This document shows positions 11,641 to 22,835 of a stretch of 64,000 nucleotides of DNA, piece after piece; within the stretch, counting starts at the first letter, position 1, and each line of letters begins with the position of its first letter. The notes beneath the pieces are model-generated. The model was not told where the DNA came from. It searched no databases and saw only the letters and a list, made by a program, of their open reading frames with translations. Source of the stretch: Gentiana macrophylla (Eukaryota; Streptophyta; Magnoliopsida; Gentianales; Gentianaceae); assembly GCA_026214975.1 (NCBI GenBank), contig CM047809.1, positions 27,417,375 through 27,481,374 on the forward strand, read 5' to 3'. A program made the translations under genes and the position numbers.

Positions 11641-13100
11641 GTATCTATAAATGCTCCTCAAGACTTGTTGTCCTGGCAAAATTTTACCGTAGCGACGAGT
11701 CTTGACTTGTATCCCCTTTTTGGCCTAGTCGTTTTTCTTTTCCTTTTTTTTTCCAAAATTTCCGTCGGAGTCTTTGTAGCTTGTTTTGACTCGTTTATCA
11801 ATTGGGCCACAATTGATAAATGACAGTTTGTTCAATTGTTTGGGCGTAAATACCATTTTGTTCTGCTTTTCCTCCTCTTCCTTTTTTTTTTTTTTGTCCC
11901 CTCAAAATAAGCTGCCATGTTTGTTTGATGGGCCAGGCCCAACGATTCTTCAAGGCTACGTAAATGTTGAGGCTGCCAATTTTGATTTTTTCTATTTTTT
12001 TAACCAATAGCGATTTCGCGGAACCAAAGACCGATACAACCATATAAGTGGATTAATGCGCATAATATAGATATAACTTTCTTAAAGAGAGAAAAACTAC
12101 TGTTGAAGAACTAATTTGCCTAGAGAGAGATTCGAGCACTGAGGCAGAGATTCGAACCTAAACCATCTTGTCTTGGGGCGCCATTCTGGCAACTTGAAAT
12201 TTGAAAGCCAGCCTGGGCTAATTCTTGTTATAATTTGATACTGCTCATTAAAATTCTTGATGCTGCCCATTAATACAAACTTTATAATTGATCTTTCCCT
12301 CCTTGAACTCTCTGAAATCTTCATACTATGTAACTCCCTATAAATACTACACGGTAGTGCATTGAGCTTATCACAATTGCTTCATATCTCGGTGATTTTG
12401 AAAAATATATATGTCGAAACGGCATGCCTTGGTGCTCTTTTCAGTTTCTCTTTGTGCTTGGTGCTCACTTCAATTTCCCTTTGTATCCGGTGAATTCCGT
12501 TTCTGGATCTGCTACTATTCTGTTTCTAGATCCGCGAGAATTGTCGGTTTTATACCAAATGTAGTGTAATGTTATACATTATTAGTTCCTCCAACCTTTT
12601 GCCCTGTGCAAAATGAATGAGCTGTATGTGCACTAGATGGTATTTCTTTTGCCAATTCAATATGAACCTCATAGCTTTGCTGGTCGAAAAACTCACTATA
12701 TAAGTAGTTGATCGTAGCGAATACCCACTTATTTTCTTTTCATAAATAATGTTGATTTTATATTGGCGCCACAACGAATCGACTCTGCGGTACTACTGAT
12801 GTGATAATCGGCCTCTGGAAAGTCGCATTTTGCCCAAAAAATATGGTGATAGACAAGAGATTCATTATCGATGTGAATAACGCCCTATTAATAATTGTCT
12901 GAAAAAAAAAAAGGAAAAAGGAAGAAAATGTGGAAGATTGAAAAAAGAAGAAGCAATTGAATAATAACCATGCATTTAAGTTGAAGGTTTCAATATGTAC
13001 ACTATGAGCTTTATCATCTATTGTTCATTCCAATACCAAAAAAGAAGGCTGAAAAAAGTAAAATAGTAAACAAACTACAAGTACAACCAATAGAGTGACT
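11641..13100. other. Intergenic DNA with SINE-like and promoter-like debris
   Basis: No protein-coding gene was recognised. A box B-like GGTTCGAATCTC on the minus strand (about 12140-12151) marks another possible SINE. CCCTATAAATACT at about 12336 is a plus-strand TATA-like motif followed by a pyrimidine-rich leader. ATTGGCGCCACAACG near 12760 resembles a gypsy primer-binding site, so 12330-12775 may be part of an LTR. All of these are weak. Confidence 0.3.
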
Positions 13101-13284
13101 AACTAAAATATTCATCAGCAGTAAAATCAGGTTTAGGGTTTTTGAGGCAAAACATAGGCATTCTACCTGGCACCCTTACTTTCTTATTAGCAGCACCTTG
13201 TCGTATACCACGAAGCGAGTTAGCAGCAAACTTTGATGCATAAATTGTTACAGCAGCCAAACTAGGTGTATTACCAGTATTCTA

Positions 13285-13775
13285 GCATCTTGCTCTGATC
13301 TCAGAAGAACCTCGTTAAAATCACCAGCCACTAACCACGAGAGAGAAAAAAGCCCATGCAATGTACGAAGCAGTCTCCACAAATGCTCCATCTTCCCAGT
13401 CTCTGAATTACCATAAAAGCCCGTAAAACACTATACCTCTCCAGTGGCGGACGCAGGATCTCGAGGTGAAAGATGATGATAAATTTTTAAAGACAAATAA
13501 AAAAGAATTAAGGGGCTAACTACATGTATACTACATATATTAGTGTAAATTTTTCGGATCAAGGGGCCCCCTTAGTTGTATGTAGGTCCGCCCCTCCCTC
13601 CCCCTAGTTTGTACCACGGCATCAATATGACCATTAACATATATACAAATTGAAAGGTCATAATCCTCGCGCCACAACAACGCCAGGCCTCCACTAACAC
13701 CGCGACTTTCAACTACTAAAGCATTACTTAAAAGACAAAGTACAACCCACGTACTCAAAACGACTTTCATTTAAT
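13285..13775 (-). pseudogene. LINE (L1-type) endonuclease fragment
   Basis: On the minus strand, 13770 down to about 13596 reads VVESRGVSGGLALLWRED, typical of the apurinic endonuclease domain of plant L1 LINEs. After an interruption by a small MITE, the domain resumes with TGFYGNSETGKMEHLW and WLVAGDFNEVL (about 13300-13440). The GDFNE motif is the conserved endonuclease signature. No reverse transcriptase follows, so this is a dead fragment. A LINE endonuclease nicks target DNA to prime reverse transcription. Confidence 0.7.
13442..13595. mobile_element. Small hAT-like MITE inside the LINE fragment
   Basis: It starts CAGTGGCGGACGCAGGAT and ends GGTCCGCCCCT, matching the ends of the element at 21101-21272. 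The flanking duplication is degraded. It splits the LINE endonuclease frame, so it inserted after the LINE. Confidence 0.55.
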
Positions 13776-13779
13776 TTTC

Positions 13780-14349
13780 TTTCTATCAAAAATAAAAACA
13801 ATAGAAGGCCAAGAGGCGTTAATGTGAAGTTCTATCATACGGTCTCTATCCCTAAAATGAAGATAAAAAATAGAGTTTACCCTAAAATAAACATGGCAGT
13901 GAGTCTCTATCCCTATTTATTTTTAGGGGTATGCTGTGATCATCCCTACTCATGGGGATGACTATTCACGCCTAAACATATTTAATTATTAAAAATTATA
14001 GGGATAGGGATAGAGATCTTTGAAATAATAAATATTTAATGTGTATAAATAGGGTTTGTGAGGTAGAATATGTATTATTCGAAATATTATTCGAAATATT
14101 ATAGGGATAAAGATAGGGATGCTGTGTGGATGTTTTTGAATTGAGATTTTGTAAAATATGGATATGTATTATTTTATATTATTTTAGGGATAAAATTTGG
14201 AGTCTCTGATAAGAATGCCCTAATAAAACTATTTACAAAGGCCTTAAGCGCATTAACTGACCGGGGTTGGCCAAACCCCTGGCAGTTCCAGCCTAAAATA
14301 CCGACTTTGAATAAGTTAATGGTAATATATTATGGTTATTAAAAGAAGG
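13780..14349. other. Intergenic DNA, repeat debris
   Basis: No gene is seen. GGGATAGGGATA and its complement TATCCCTA recur (13845, 13905, 14000, 14105), and a short inverted repeat lies around 13945-13970. This may be an old MITE, but no clean termini were found. Confidence 0.3.
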
Positions 14350-14351
14350 TA

Positions 14352-14612
14352 CTACCTCTGTCCTAAAATGTAAATTCGTTTTGGAGTTTTCCATACAGAT
14401 TAAAAAAGTGATTAAGTGTCATTAATTTTGATGTTAAAGTCTAGAATATCTTTTGAATCTCATTAATGTGATAGTTGTAAAGTAGGTGAATGTATAATAA
14501 ATTAGGGGTAAATGGAAGAAAATGTAATAAATACTCAATTAATATTCTAAATGCACTTATTTATGAGGCAAATTTAAAAGGTAAACGAACTTATATTTTG
14601 GGACATAAATAG
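14352..14612. mobile_element. Stowaway-like MITE
   Basis: It is bounded by TA dinucleotides (14350-14351 and 14613-14614). The termini CTACCTCTGTCCTAAAATG and GGGACATAAATAG are Tc1/mariner Stowaway-like, and AAACGAACTTATATTTTGG near the right end mirrors the left. There is no coding capacity. It resembles the element at 29774-30044. Confidence 0.7.
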
Positions 14613-14787
14613 TACTCTCTCCATTTTTTTAACTGTTAATTTTTAGAATTTGCTTTGTTTTTATTTATCTATCATTTTACATTATCAATACAGCATTTAT
14701 TATTTTTTTCCCACCTTTACCCCTCAATTAATTAACCCAAGTATTATAAGAGGAAGTTTATCATTTCTCATGTAAGAGGAATCACTT

Positions 14788-15112
14788 AGGCTCCGTTTGT
14801 TTTCGTTAGTTTTTTTCGGAGTTTTTTTTTTTTATATCATTTCACCCATCATATCTTACAATTCTCTTACCAATCATTTCTTCAACTACAAATAAAAAAA
14901 TATTAAATTATCTCTCATCATTTCACTTTATCAACTTTATAACCTTTTTTACCATTATTTTATTTATTTTACTACTTTATTTCACCAATCATTTCATAAT
15001 GTATACAAATTTCAAAAAACATCTTAAGCTTTTTAATCATTACTTCAATCACTTTATCTAAAACAACCTAAAAAATACTCACAAAAACTCCAACCTAAAA
15101 CAAACGGGGCTC
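14788..15112. mobile_element. MITE with GGCTCCGTTTGTTTT termini
   Basis: Left end AGGCTCCGTTTGTTTT and right end, read inward, GAGCCCCGTTTGTTTT form 16-bp inverted repeats with two or three mismatches. The interior is AT-rich and non-coding. The superfamily was not determined because no clear target duplication is visible. Confidence 0.6.
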
Positions 15113-15179
15113 AAATACATTAAAATGTCTTACTTTTTGTGTTGCTTTTCTGGAAAAAGTGAGGTTGAACTAATACTAC

Positions 15180-15545
15180 ATTACTACTCTATACAGAGAA
15201 CATGAAGCGAAACTAACCCTACCGAACATATGCAGGGTTCGAGTTCGGCTCGAAAGGTTGAACCTGAGTTGATGGCTCGGCTCGAATCGATCGAACCTTA
15301 GTTTAGCAAGGTTCGGCTCGGGTTGAAAGTTCGAACATGTTCGACATGTTGAACATGTTCGAACCTTATATATATATTTTTTTTTTAAATATACAATAGT
15401 TCGAGCGAGCGTGTTCGATCTGGTTCGGCTCGATAGAGCGAATATCAAATACCTAACGTTCGCTCGACGTTGAAGGTTCGAATCGAACTCGAATCGAGCT
15501 TTTTCGAGAGCGAATACAATAATCGAATCGAATCGAATCGACGCG
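15180..15545. repeat. Repeat rich in TTCGGCTCG/TTCGA motifs
   Basis: There are repeated GGTTCGGCTCGA, GTTCGAACATG and AATCGAATCG motifs with no coding sense. The composition is like the subterminal arrays of hAT-like elements, but no termini or duplication were identified. Confidence 0.4.
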
Positions 15546-15568
15546 TTCATTTACAAATTCTCTAACTA

Positions 15569-15835
15569 CCTCCGTCTCATAAAAAAATCCATTTAAAAAA
15601 ATAAGTTGTCTATAAAAAATATTCATTTATAAATCCAATATATCATTTAATGTATTTTTTCTAAACATACCCTTATCTTAACATTTGATGTTTGTTTTTA
15701 TTTCACATTCCAATAGAAAATTAATTATGTGATAGAGATATATAAGTCATTTACTACTCAAAATAATATACATTAATTGTTTTCTTAATCTATGTGAATC
15801 ATCAAAAGTTGACACTTTTTATGAGATCGAGATAG
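15569..15835. mobile_element. Stowaway MITE
   Basis: Left terminus CCTCCGTCTCATAAAAAAAT and right terminus TTTTTATGAGATCGAGATAG are inverted repeats flanked by TA on both sides, as in Stowaway elements. The following segment, 15838-15978, ends in ACGGAGGGAG plus TA, which is the right end of a second, broken Stowaway element. Confidence 0.7.
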
Positions 15836-16199
15836 TAGTCAATATGACACAATTTACTGTGTTATAAATCACATTATTTAAATAAAAATGAAAAGGTTAA
15901 TTTTGTCATTTTAGATTCTATTTCAAACATTAATCTGTGTGATTATTGTCTCGGCGACTATTAAAAAAACGGAGGGAGTAATATATTATGGAAAAAATAA
16001 AAATAAGAATATTTTTTTAATAAATAATAATTTATTTAAAATAAATAAACATTTTTTTTTTATCAAGCATTCAAGTCCTTCATTTTTGGGATATTTGCTT
16101 AAAACGGTCTTTGACCAAAAACTGTGCAAAAGCGGTTTTTCAAAAATTGAATTTTTTTTCTTGTTTTAGGTGTTTTTGAACCAAACTAAACCCTATTGG

Positions 16200-16591
16200 G
16201 AAAAGCGCGCCAGGGATTTGAAGTTCCCAAGATCGCATTAGCGTTGTGAAAGAAATGGGAGAAAATCGCGGTCAAACTTCACTAAAATCAAAACACCTTT
16301 TTTTCCAAACTTTTTTTCCAAAACACCCTTCTTTACTCATTATCCCTTTTGAAGCACCATTGTTCTTCTTCCGGTTTCTTCCATCGAAAAGCATCAGAAG
16401 CTTCTGGTCTCTGCTTCTAAGTTCTAACTTCAATCATCCGATTCAGGATCTGCATTATCATGCAACCTGCTAAAGTTTTATGCGAATTCAATTGATCAAC
16501 CCCTTTTCTCCGTTCAAAGAATGATCAAATCCCTCGTGATCTGATCCAGATTTCATCTCGAACAGTTTCTTCTTCAACTCAACTGAATCTA
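16200..16591 (+). promoter_or_regulatory. Proximal promoter and 5' leader of the TML gene
   Basis: Upstream of the TML ATG there is a pyrimidine-rich leader (about 16280-16590, with CTT/TTC runs) typical of plant housekeeping-gene 5' UTRs. No canonical TATA box was seen close to it, which is usual for constitutively expressed genes. The transcription start cannot be fixed from sequence alone. Confidence 0.4.
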
Positions 16592-18501
16592 ATGTCTTGC
16601 TTAGCTCTATCACTTCAACCCATTAATGGATCCGACATTTTGCTCCAAACCCGCGAATGGTTTCCTCCATCTCGTGCCCTAATGGCCCTTTCTGCTTTCC
16701 GTCAAACCCGACTCGCTTTTGCTGCGAAACACCGCTCTGCCCCCACCAGTTCCGGTGACTCCTCCGCCGATCCGTCCTCTCTCGGAGACGACCCTCTTGC
16801 AGCTTCCAGCGGCCAGGTTATTGTGGGCGTGGAGAGCAGGTACCGGGTTGTTTATCGATTGGCAAATTCGATTTATGTTCTAGCTGTTACAACTGTAGAT
16901 GAGACGAATAATAATGTTTTCGATTGTATTAATATTGTTAATCAAGCTGTAAGTGTTATTGTTACTGCTTGTCGAGGTATAGATGTGAGTCCTGAAAAGC
17001 TTAGTAAGAAATACGCAGAGGTTTATATGGCTTTGGATATTGTTTTGAGAGGTGTGAGTGGCATTAGGCTTTCTGCTATGTTAGCTTCGATGCACGGTGA
17101 GGGCATTGCTAAGATGGTTCATTCTGCTCTTCAAACCGAAAGTAAGATTCGTGGTGCAGATAGTTGGGCTGTGATGGAGGTGCATTCACTTGAACATGAG
17201 GGTGGTGTGGATGCGTTTTCAAAAGCGGTGTTTGAGTTGCCTGAAGAGACGTTGGTGGCTGGGGATGAGGTGGCGGCTACAATGGCGTTTAGTGGGGGAC
17301 AAGGTGATGAAAAGGATGAGAACAAGGTTGAGGATACGGAAGGAGAGAAGGATCCGTTTGCGGCTAGTGATAAGATTAATAAGCCGGAGTCACTTGTTGA
17401 AGGGTTTAAGAAGGATAAAGATCAGACCACGGATTTGGCGAAAGCACTTGCTGGTCTTGATGTTACCACCTTGCCTCCTCCTGCTGCTACTGAGTCTACA
17501 CATATAGGAGTTGAAGGATTTGAAGGAATTATGGTGGAATTGAGTTTAGTAATGACGAGACAACCTTGCCAGAAGATTTTGAAGGGATTAATGGTGGGCC
17601 TTTCGGTGGTGGATTGGATGCATCAGAATATGTGGGGCCAAAGAAGGTCAAGAAGTCGGAGGGTCTTGGTGGACTTGAATTCCTAGCAACTAGTGAGCCA
17701 CCAAAGAAGGATACAGCAGCTGCTGCCGATGGTGCGGGCAAGAATCTTGAAGATATGTTACTAAAGAAATCAGAAATGAAGGGCCCGGAAATGTATGTCA
17801 CGGAAGAGATCAGTGCAGAGTTCCGTGAATCGCTGCTTGCTAGAGTAGGTTTAATGGGTGTAGTGTATTTAAGAACATTGCCTCCCAAGCCTTCTGATGA
17901 TAAGGAGACCGAGTTTTCTTTCAAAGTTGAGGGTACTGACCGTGTGAAGAGGTTTGTGATGCAAAGCTCTCGTGTGAGCAGCCTTGGAAATGGAATGTTT
18001 CATGTTAGGACAGCTTCTTCAAAGGACCCTATTCCAATTATCAAATTTAGTTTGCTTCCTCTTCAGACACCATTGCCTTTAAGGGTTCGGCTTGTCAAAC
18101 GTCTCACTGGAACTCTTCTGTCTGTGATGATACAATATGTATCCAATCCAGATTTACCTGCACCGCTGACCAATGTAACTTTTGTTCTTAAATTGCCAGT
18201 GGACCCACATCTACTAAACGTCTCTCCGAAAGCAGTCTTGAATAGGTCTGAAAAAGAATTGAAGTGGCATGTTGATGAGATCCCACTAAAAGGAAATCCT
18301 GGTAAATTGAGGGCAAGAATGCCTGTGGATATAAGCGATGAGGACGATGAGATTTACATGGAAGTGGTTTGCTATGTTAAGTTTTCTGCCCAATGGAGCA
18401 AAACTTTGTCTGGTATTTCACTTCACCCTGCATCAGAGGGTAAGACAGATTTTTACGCTGTTGACCCCAAGTTTTCCAGTGGAGAATATGTATGCAATTA
18501 A
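16592..18501 (+). CDS. TML: TPLATE-complex muniscin-like protein TML, with an apparent one-base frameshift
   Basis: TML is a subunit of the plant TPLATE (TSET-related) complex, an adaptor acting early in clathrin-mediated endocytosis at the plasma membrane. The start at 16592 gives the typical beginning MSCLALSLQPINGSDILLQ. Residues 1-165 form the N-terminal longin-like region, about 170-395 an acidic, low-complexity linker, and about 400-636 the C-terminal mu-homology domain (from MYVTEEISAEFRE to the natural end GEYVCN). No intron is visible. The frame changes once: the first part is open from 16592 to 17686 and the second is in the next frame to 18501. Homologous coding passes from one to the other at about 17525-17530, as if a single A were missing. 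Allowing for this the protein would be about 636 residues, the usual family size. The break is either a sequencing error or a real disabling mutation. Identification is from recognised family features, with no database search. Confidence 0.88.
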
Positions 18502-20010
18502 AATAGACAAAAGCAAGGATGGGGGACTTTCAATCTCGGGTTTGAAACCAGTCCAGTTATAAGTATGTTTTTCTCCTCTTTATATTCCGTTTAATGAACT
18601 TTGTTTCGTAGACTGTTTCTTCTGTTTTGCATTCTTTGGCCTGTAGTTTATAATTTAGATTCATGATTTTGAATGAGGAAGTTGTGTGTTTGTAAACATT
18701 GTGTATACTTCATTTTGGTCCACAAGTTAGCATTTTTTTTTTTGGTCTTTCATTTACTGTTTTCACATGATTGTGAGGGGTGCTTACTCTTGTCACTGAG
18801 CTTGAGTTGTTATTATCTTGAAAGGTTTATAGTTAAATTATATCTTTTAATTTATTGCACAATTTTGCAATACTTTAATTATATTACATGGATGGAATTC
18901 GACAAAATGTGATCTTTGAGCAGAAACAAAAGAGATGAAGATGAGTAAGAAAAATGCATAGCTTCAGAACATCTTTTCTAGAAGCTTTTGTTATGATTTG
19001 GAAAATGAGTAGAGCCTAATCCTAGAATGCAAAAAACTATATTCTGCTAATTTTCTGAATATGTATACGCTTTACCCCTTTCACACAGATTCCCAAACCT
19101 GTACCTGATGAATCCTAGTTTACTTATAATGATTTCTTGTCATTGGGTAAGCCTATGCAGTTGAATGCTAGAGTTATAGGCGATATTCTTTTCTGATCCC
19201 TTCTGAATGAAGCTGGTTGATAACTTTTCTTGGACAATGCTATATGAGTATATGTCGATGAGCATGCCCTCCCGTTGCATGTGTGTGTGTGTGTGTGTGT
19301 GGTGGGTCGGGGGGGGGGGGGATCAACAGAGACGATAGCTTAGTTTGTATTGTGTTTTCTGCTACAAAACACCCTCACAGTTACTCTTCTTGTAGTTTTA
19401 CAATTACCACTTCAATTTACTCTCCTAGTCTACTTCATTGGCATTCTGGGCAGCTAGTTATCAGTTCTTGGTTTTAATATGGGGTTGGTGTGTACACAGG
19501 GGGGTGAAGGGAGTGCAAGACTAAGAGAGTTAAGCCCACTCAGAATTTATATTTATATCAAGAAATCCGTATAATCCAATTCAGAGCATTTAGTCTTTCT
19601 ACCCTGGCCCTCCAGGTCATCTAAAGACAATACATTAGTCCACACTAGCACATATGAGTATAAATTTCTGACTTTGTTCTTAGGTGTGTATGTACTGACA
19701 CAGCTATGTTGTTATATTCGACATCTTTAGATCGTGTTCAGCATGCATCTAGATCAAGTTTATGATCCAATAACGAACAATCCAGTACAAGTTAGTTGAC
19801 TGTGGAGATAGCTTTAGCACAGCCCCGTAGCAGATGTATATTCAATAGCATAAGTTGCTTTACCTTCTCAAAACCTAGTGGTTCAAGAAACTTTTCGCCG
19901 GAAGTTGAAATGACAACTGACCATGGTGGGATCGATCGATAAATGTAGGTCCTGCATATTCTGAGAAAACCCAAAGGGCCGTGTTGCCCCGCTCTTGTGG
20001 ATGATGTAAA
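18502..20010. other. TML 3' flank and intergenic DNA
   Basis: No second gene was recognised. The first few hundred bases probably include the TML 3' UTR; no single polyadenylation signal stands out. A (GT)n tract at 19279-19299 is followed closely by a run of about 13 G (19309-19321). The stretch 19790-19980 is open for 60 codons on the minus strand but has no recognisable motif. Confidence 0.4.
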
Positions 20011-20155
20011 TCGAGGGTTAGTCTCAGTGGTCTAATTTGTCGGAGACTGTCTGTACTCTGAGATGTTGATCCAAGGTATCAAACTCCCACACCTCAGTTC
20101 AAAGGCAAGACTATTACAACAACACCCTTACTTTTTTTTTTTTTTTACCAGTAAG
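20011..20155 (-). repeat. SINE-like repeat, copy 1
   Basis: On the minus strand a poly(A)-like run after TTACTGGT is followed by TGTTGTAATAGTCTTGCC and then a box B-like GGGAGTTTGATACC. A second copy with the same arrangement lies at 30255-30345, which supports a dispersed repeat family. The SINE class is an inference from the box B-like motif. Confidence 0.45.
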
Positions 20156-20418
20156 CCCTGAAGACGAGAAGACTTGATTTTATAAAGTAAGGGAATCTGT
20201 GAGAATCTGTTGAGATTTTTGTTACTTATTGTAGTTGGTGAGATTATGAGTACCTTTAGCCAACGATGGCACCTGTTTTGGGTAGGAAGTATCCTTGTGA
20301 CCAAAACGAAATGAAATGGAACGAGAATGATGATACGTAATGAAATGAATGTGGTTTTATTTCACGTTAAGAACACGTACAATTGTTAACGAGTCGGGGT
20401 GAGCATATGTTGTTTTAA

Positions 20419-20615
20419 TTCAAGCTCGTTTAGCTCATGAGCCTGTTCGTTTAATAAACAAACAAAAAATTATGTTAGGGCTCGCTCATTCAAAAGACAA
20501 ATGTCGGGTTGAGAATCTATTGTTTGAATTCGAGCTCGTTTAGCTCACGAGCCTGTTCATTTAATAAACAAACACAAAATTTATGTTAAGGCTTGCTCAT
20601 TCAAAAGAAAATTTG
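20419..20615. repeat. Two-copy direct repeat, about 110 bp period
   Basis: The segment from TTCAAGCTCGTTTAGCTCA to CATTCAAAAGACAAAT (about 20419-20503) is repeated at about 20528-20613 with few changes. It lies within sequence beginning GGGGTGAGC (20397), a hAT-like terminus motif, but a matching right end is not clear. Confidence 0.6.
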
Positions 20616-21100
20616 TTCGAGCTTGTTAAACATATATTTTCCTCCCAACTCGAGTTTAGCTCAGTTCAACTCGTTCAGGTATAAAATATCAAGTGTACAC
20701 GTATAAGTAACAAATCGTAGATCAATGTTTCATACATCATATTACAAAAAGTATTAGAAAAATTATACAAAATATTATATATAATCACTCAATAGACTAT
20801 TAGATGAATACATGTTTATCATCTGATAAGTTAGAATTATGTTGTACATTGATTTATCTGCATAAGGAGATGAATGAACATACATATTCAAGTATTCACG
20901 AAGCATTCTCATGTTTGTTAATTAGGAAATGGTTTATTAAGCTAAATGAACAAACGGTCACTAACAAACCGTACATGAGCTTATTTGCGAACCGTTGTTC
21001 ATTTGACAACTCTAAACACAATAAGAGGGAATAAACAAGATTTTACAGGAATTGAGATGAGACATGATGAGTGACGGTGAAATGTGACATGTGATGATAG

Positions 21101-21272
21101 CAGTGGCGGGCCTATATACAAGCCAAGAGGGGGCAACTGCCCCCCTTAATCCGAAAAAAATACACTAAAATTTGTACGATACATATAGTTTGTCTCCCCT
21201 TCTTTTAAATTTTTTATTTGCCTTTAAAAAATTTATTGTCCCCCTTTATCCAAGATCCTGCGTCCGCCCCTG
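21101..21272. mobile_element. Small hAT-like MITE (CAGTGGCGG family)
   Basis: Terminal inverted repeats CAGTGGCGG and CCGCCCCTG are flanked by perfect 8-bp target duplications GATGATAG (21093-21100 and 21273-21280). It is 172 bp and has no coding capacity. It is a relative of the element at 13442-13595. Confidence 0.85.
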
Positions 21273-21280
21273 GATGATAG

Positions 21281-22120
21281 GTGGTGTTGGTGGACCAATG
21301 GTTCTTTAGGTGGTTGGTGATATCATTTTCATCACATCTTCATCCTATACATTCTATACAATCTGTGAGGTGGAATCGTGTCGGGACCTATTCCGTAGCC
21401 TTTCTACTTAAATTTTGTTCTAATACTAGTGAACATGAAGTGTGCATGACGCATGACCCAATATAAATCGTTACCAACGATAATATCAAAGAATAGATCC
21501 CAACGGTAAATTGCGTAAGTTTAAATCAGAATAAATTCAAGAGCAAAGATAAAAAAGAGCGAAACATAAAGGCATTCTGCAGCAAGAGGAAGCTACAAAA
21601 TAAACCACAATATTGTGAATCACTTTTCTTCCAAAATTCTATCGTGAGTTTTCCACCTACAAAATAAACCACGATATGATGTATCGGAGAATAATGTAAT
21701 AAAATCGATCTCTTTAGCTTCAACTTTACGTAATTAAACATTATAGAAAAACAATAAAGCGCACCATAACTACACGGTCAAATCTTAGGACGCTTTAGCT
21801 TCCAGGATCATTAATATCTTGAAAATGTATTTCACTCATTTTCCATATGACATTTCTCTTTCTTATCATTAATGAATACGCCATTGATCTCGTGTTCATT
21901 CATTTGGTGAAAAAAACACGTGTCAAACGGTCTGAAAAATATAAAAAGTGATTCGGTATTCCAAAGTCAATTTTAGTGACATTTATATCATAAGCGGCCG
22001 TCGCTTTCCACCGGCGTTATGTTGTTCAAAATAATAAAAGCATTTAATGTGGTGTCACGCGGTGCGCATGTGACACCTTAATAAGCTTGAGATATTTGTT
22101 TGGCCATATTTTTTTATTGT
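21281..22120. other. Intergenic DNA
   Basis: No gene is recognised. AAAATAAACCAC appears twice near 21596 and 21660. One G-box hexamer CACGTG occurs at 21917-21922. Confidence 0.35.
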
Positions 22121-22835
22121 TGTATTTTATAGCTAAACTTGGCTCATCTTCCATCGTACACTACACAATAGAATTTCAAATCCGTCAGTCTTCCTTTTTT
22201 TTTCTTTCTCTTTTCTGCACAACCTACTAACGGTACACGTTTGATTAAAAAAAATACACGTGTTGATGTATTTTATAGCTAAACTTGGTCCATCTTCCAT
22301 CGTACACTACACAGTAGAACTTTAAATCAGTCGGTATTTTATTTTTTTTCCCTTTCGCACAAACTACTAACGGAACACGTTTGATAAAGAAAAAAAAAAG
22401 TACACGTGTTGATGTATTTTATATCTAAAATTGGTCCATCTTCCATCGTACACTACACACAATTTTTCGCACAAACTACTAACGGTACATGTTTGATAAA
22501 AAAAAAAAAACACAAAGGTAAAAAAAAAAAGTACACGTGTCAGCTAAGGAGGGTGCCACGTGGTCTCTTGAGGGCTCACCTCCTTAGCTTCTTATAGACA
22601 TAAGATAATTTGGGAATCCATTTTCTTTCCCGGCCTCGTACCCAAAAAGTGTTGGGACCCAACAATCGGGATACATGAATGTTCAGGATTCCATCGCGTA
22701 AGGAGACAATATAGTGCAAAATGTCTCTAGTTTTTCCATACATTTTATTAAACAAAAAGTTATATAAACACCACATGAAATATTAATTAAAATTCATATC
22801 ATAAAGGGCTCCAAAACGGGAAATTCTTACACGTG
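21917..22835. promoter_or_regulatory. Cluster of six CACGTG (G-box) hexamers
   Basis: Perfect CACGTG occurs at 21917, 22257, 22403, 22534, 22557 and 22830. In plants this core binds bHLH and bZIP factors (light, abscisic acid). Two of the sites come with the tandem repeat. No gene is recognised next to it, so a regulatory role is only a possibility. Confidence 0.4.
22121..22545. repeat. 146-bp tandem repeat, about three copies
   Basis: Unit starts (TGTATTTTATA) lie at 22121, 22267 and 22413, exactly 146 bp apart. Each unit carries CATCTTCCATCGTACACTAC, ACTACTAACGG and a CACGTG-containing junction; the third copy is shortened. The unit is non-coding. Confidence 0.85.

Noticed and set aside
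17190..17507. Arginine/leucine-rich frame inside TML
   Set aside because: Composition is an out-of-frame reading of the acidic TML linker; no homology recognised.
18338..18562. Plus-strand frame overlapping the end of TML
   Set aside because: Overlapping out-of-frame shadow of the mu-homology domain; the TML frame has the natural ending GEYVCN.
19792..19974. 60-codon minus-strand frame
   Set aside because: No recognisable motif, no splice context, and length expected by chance.
20394..21014. Full hAT-like element starting GGGGTGAGC
   Set aside because: A left terminus motif is present but the right end and an 8-bp duplication could not be matched; only the internal direct repeat was kept.
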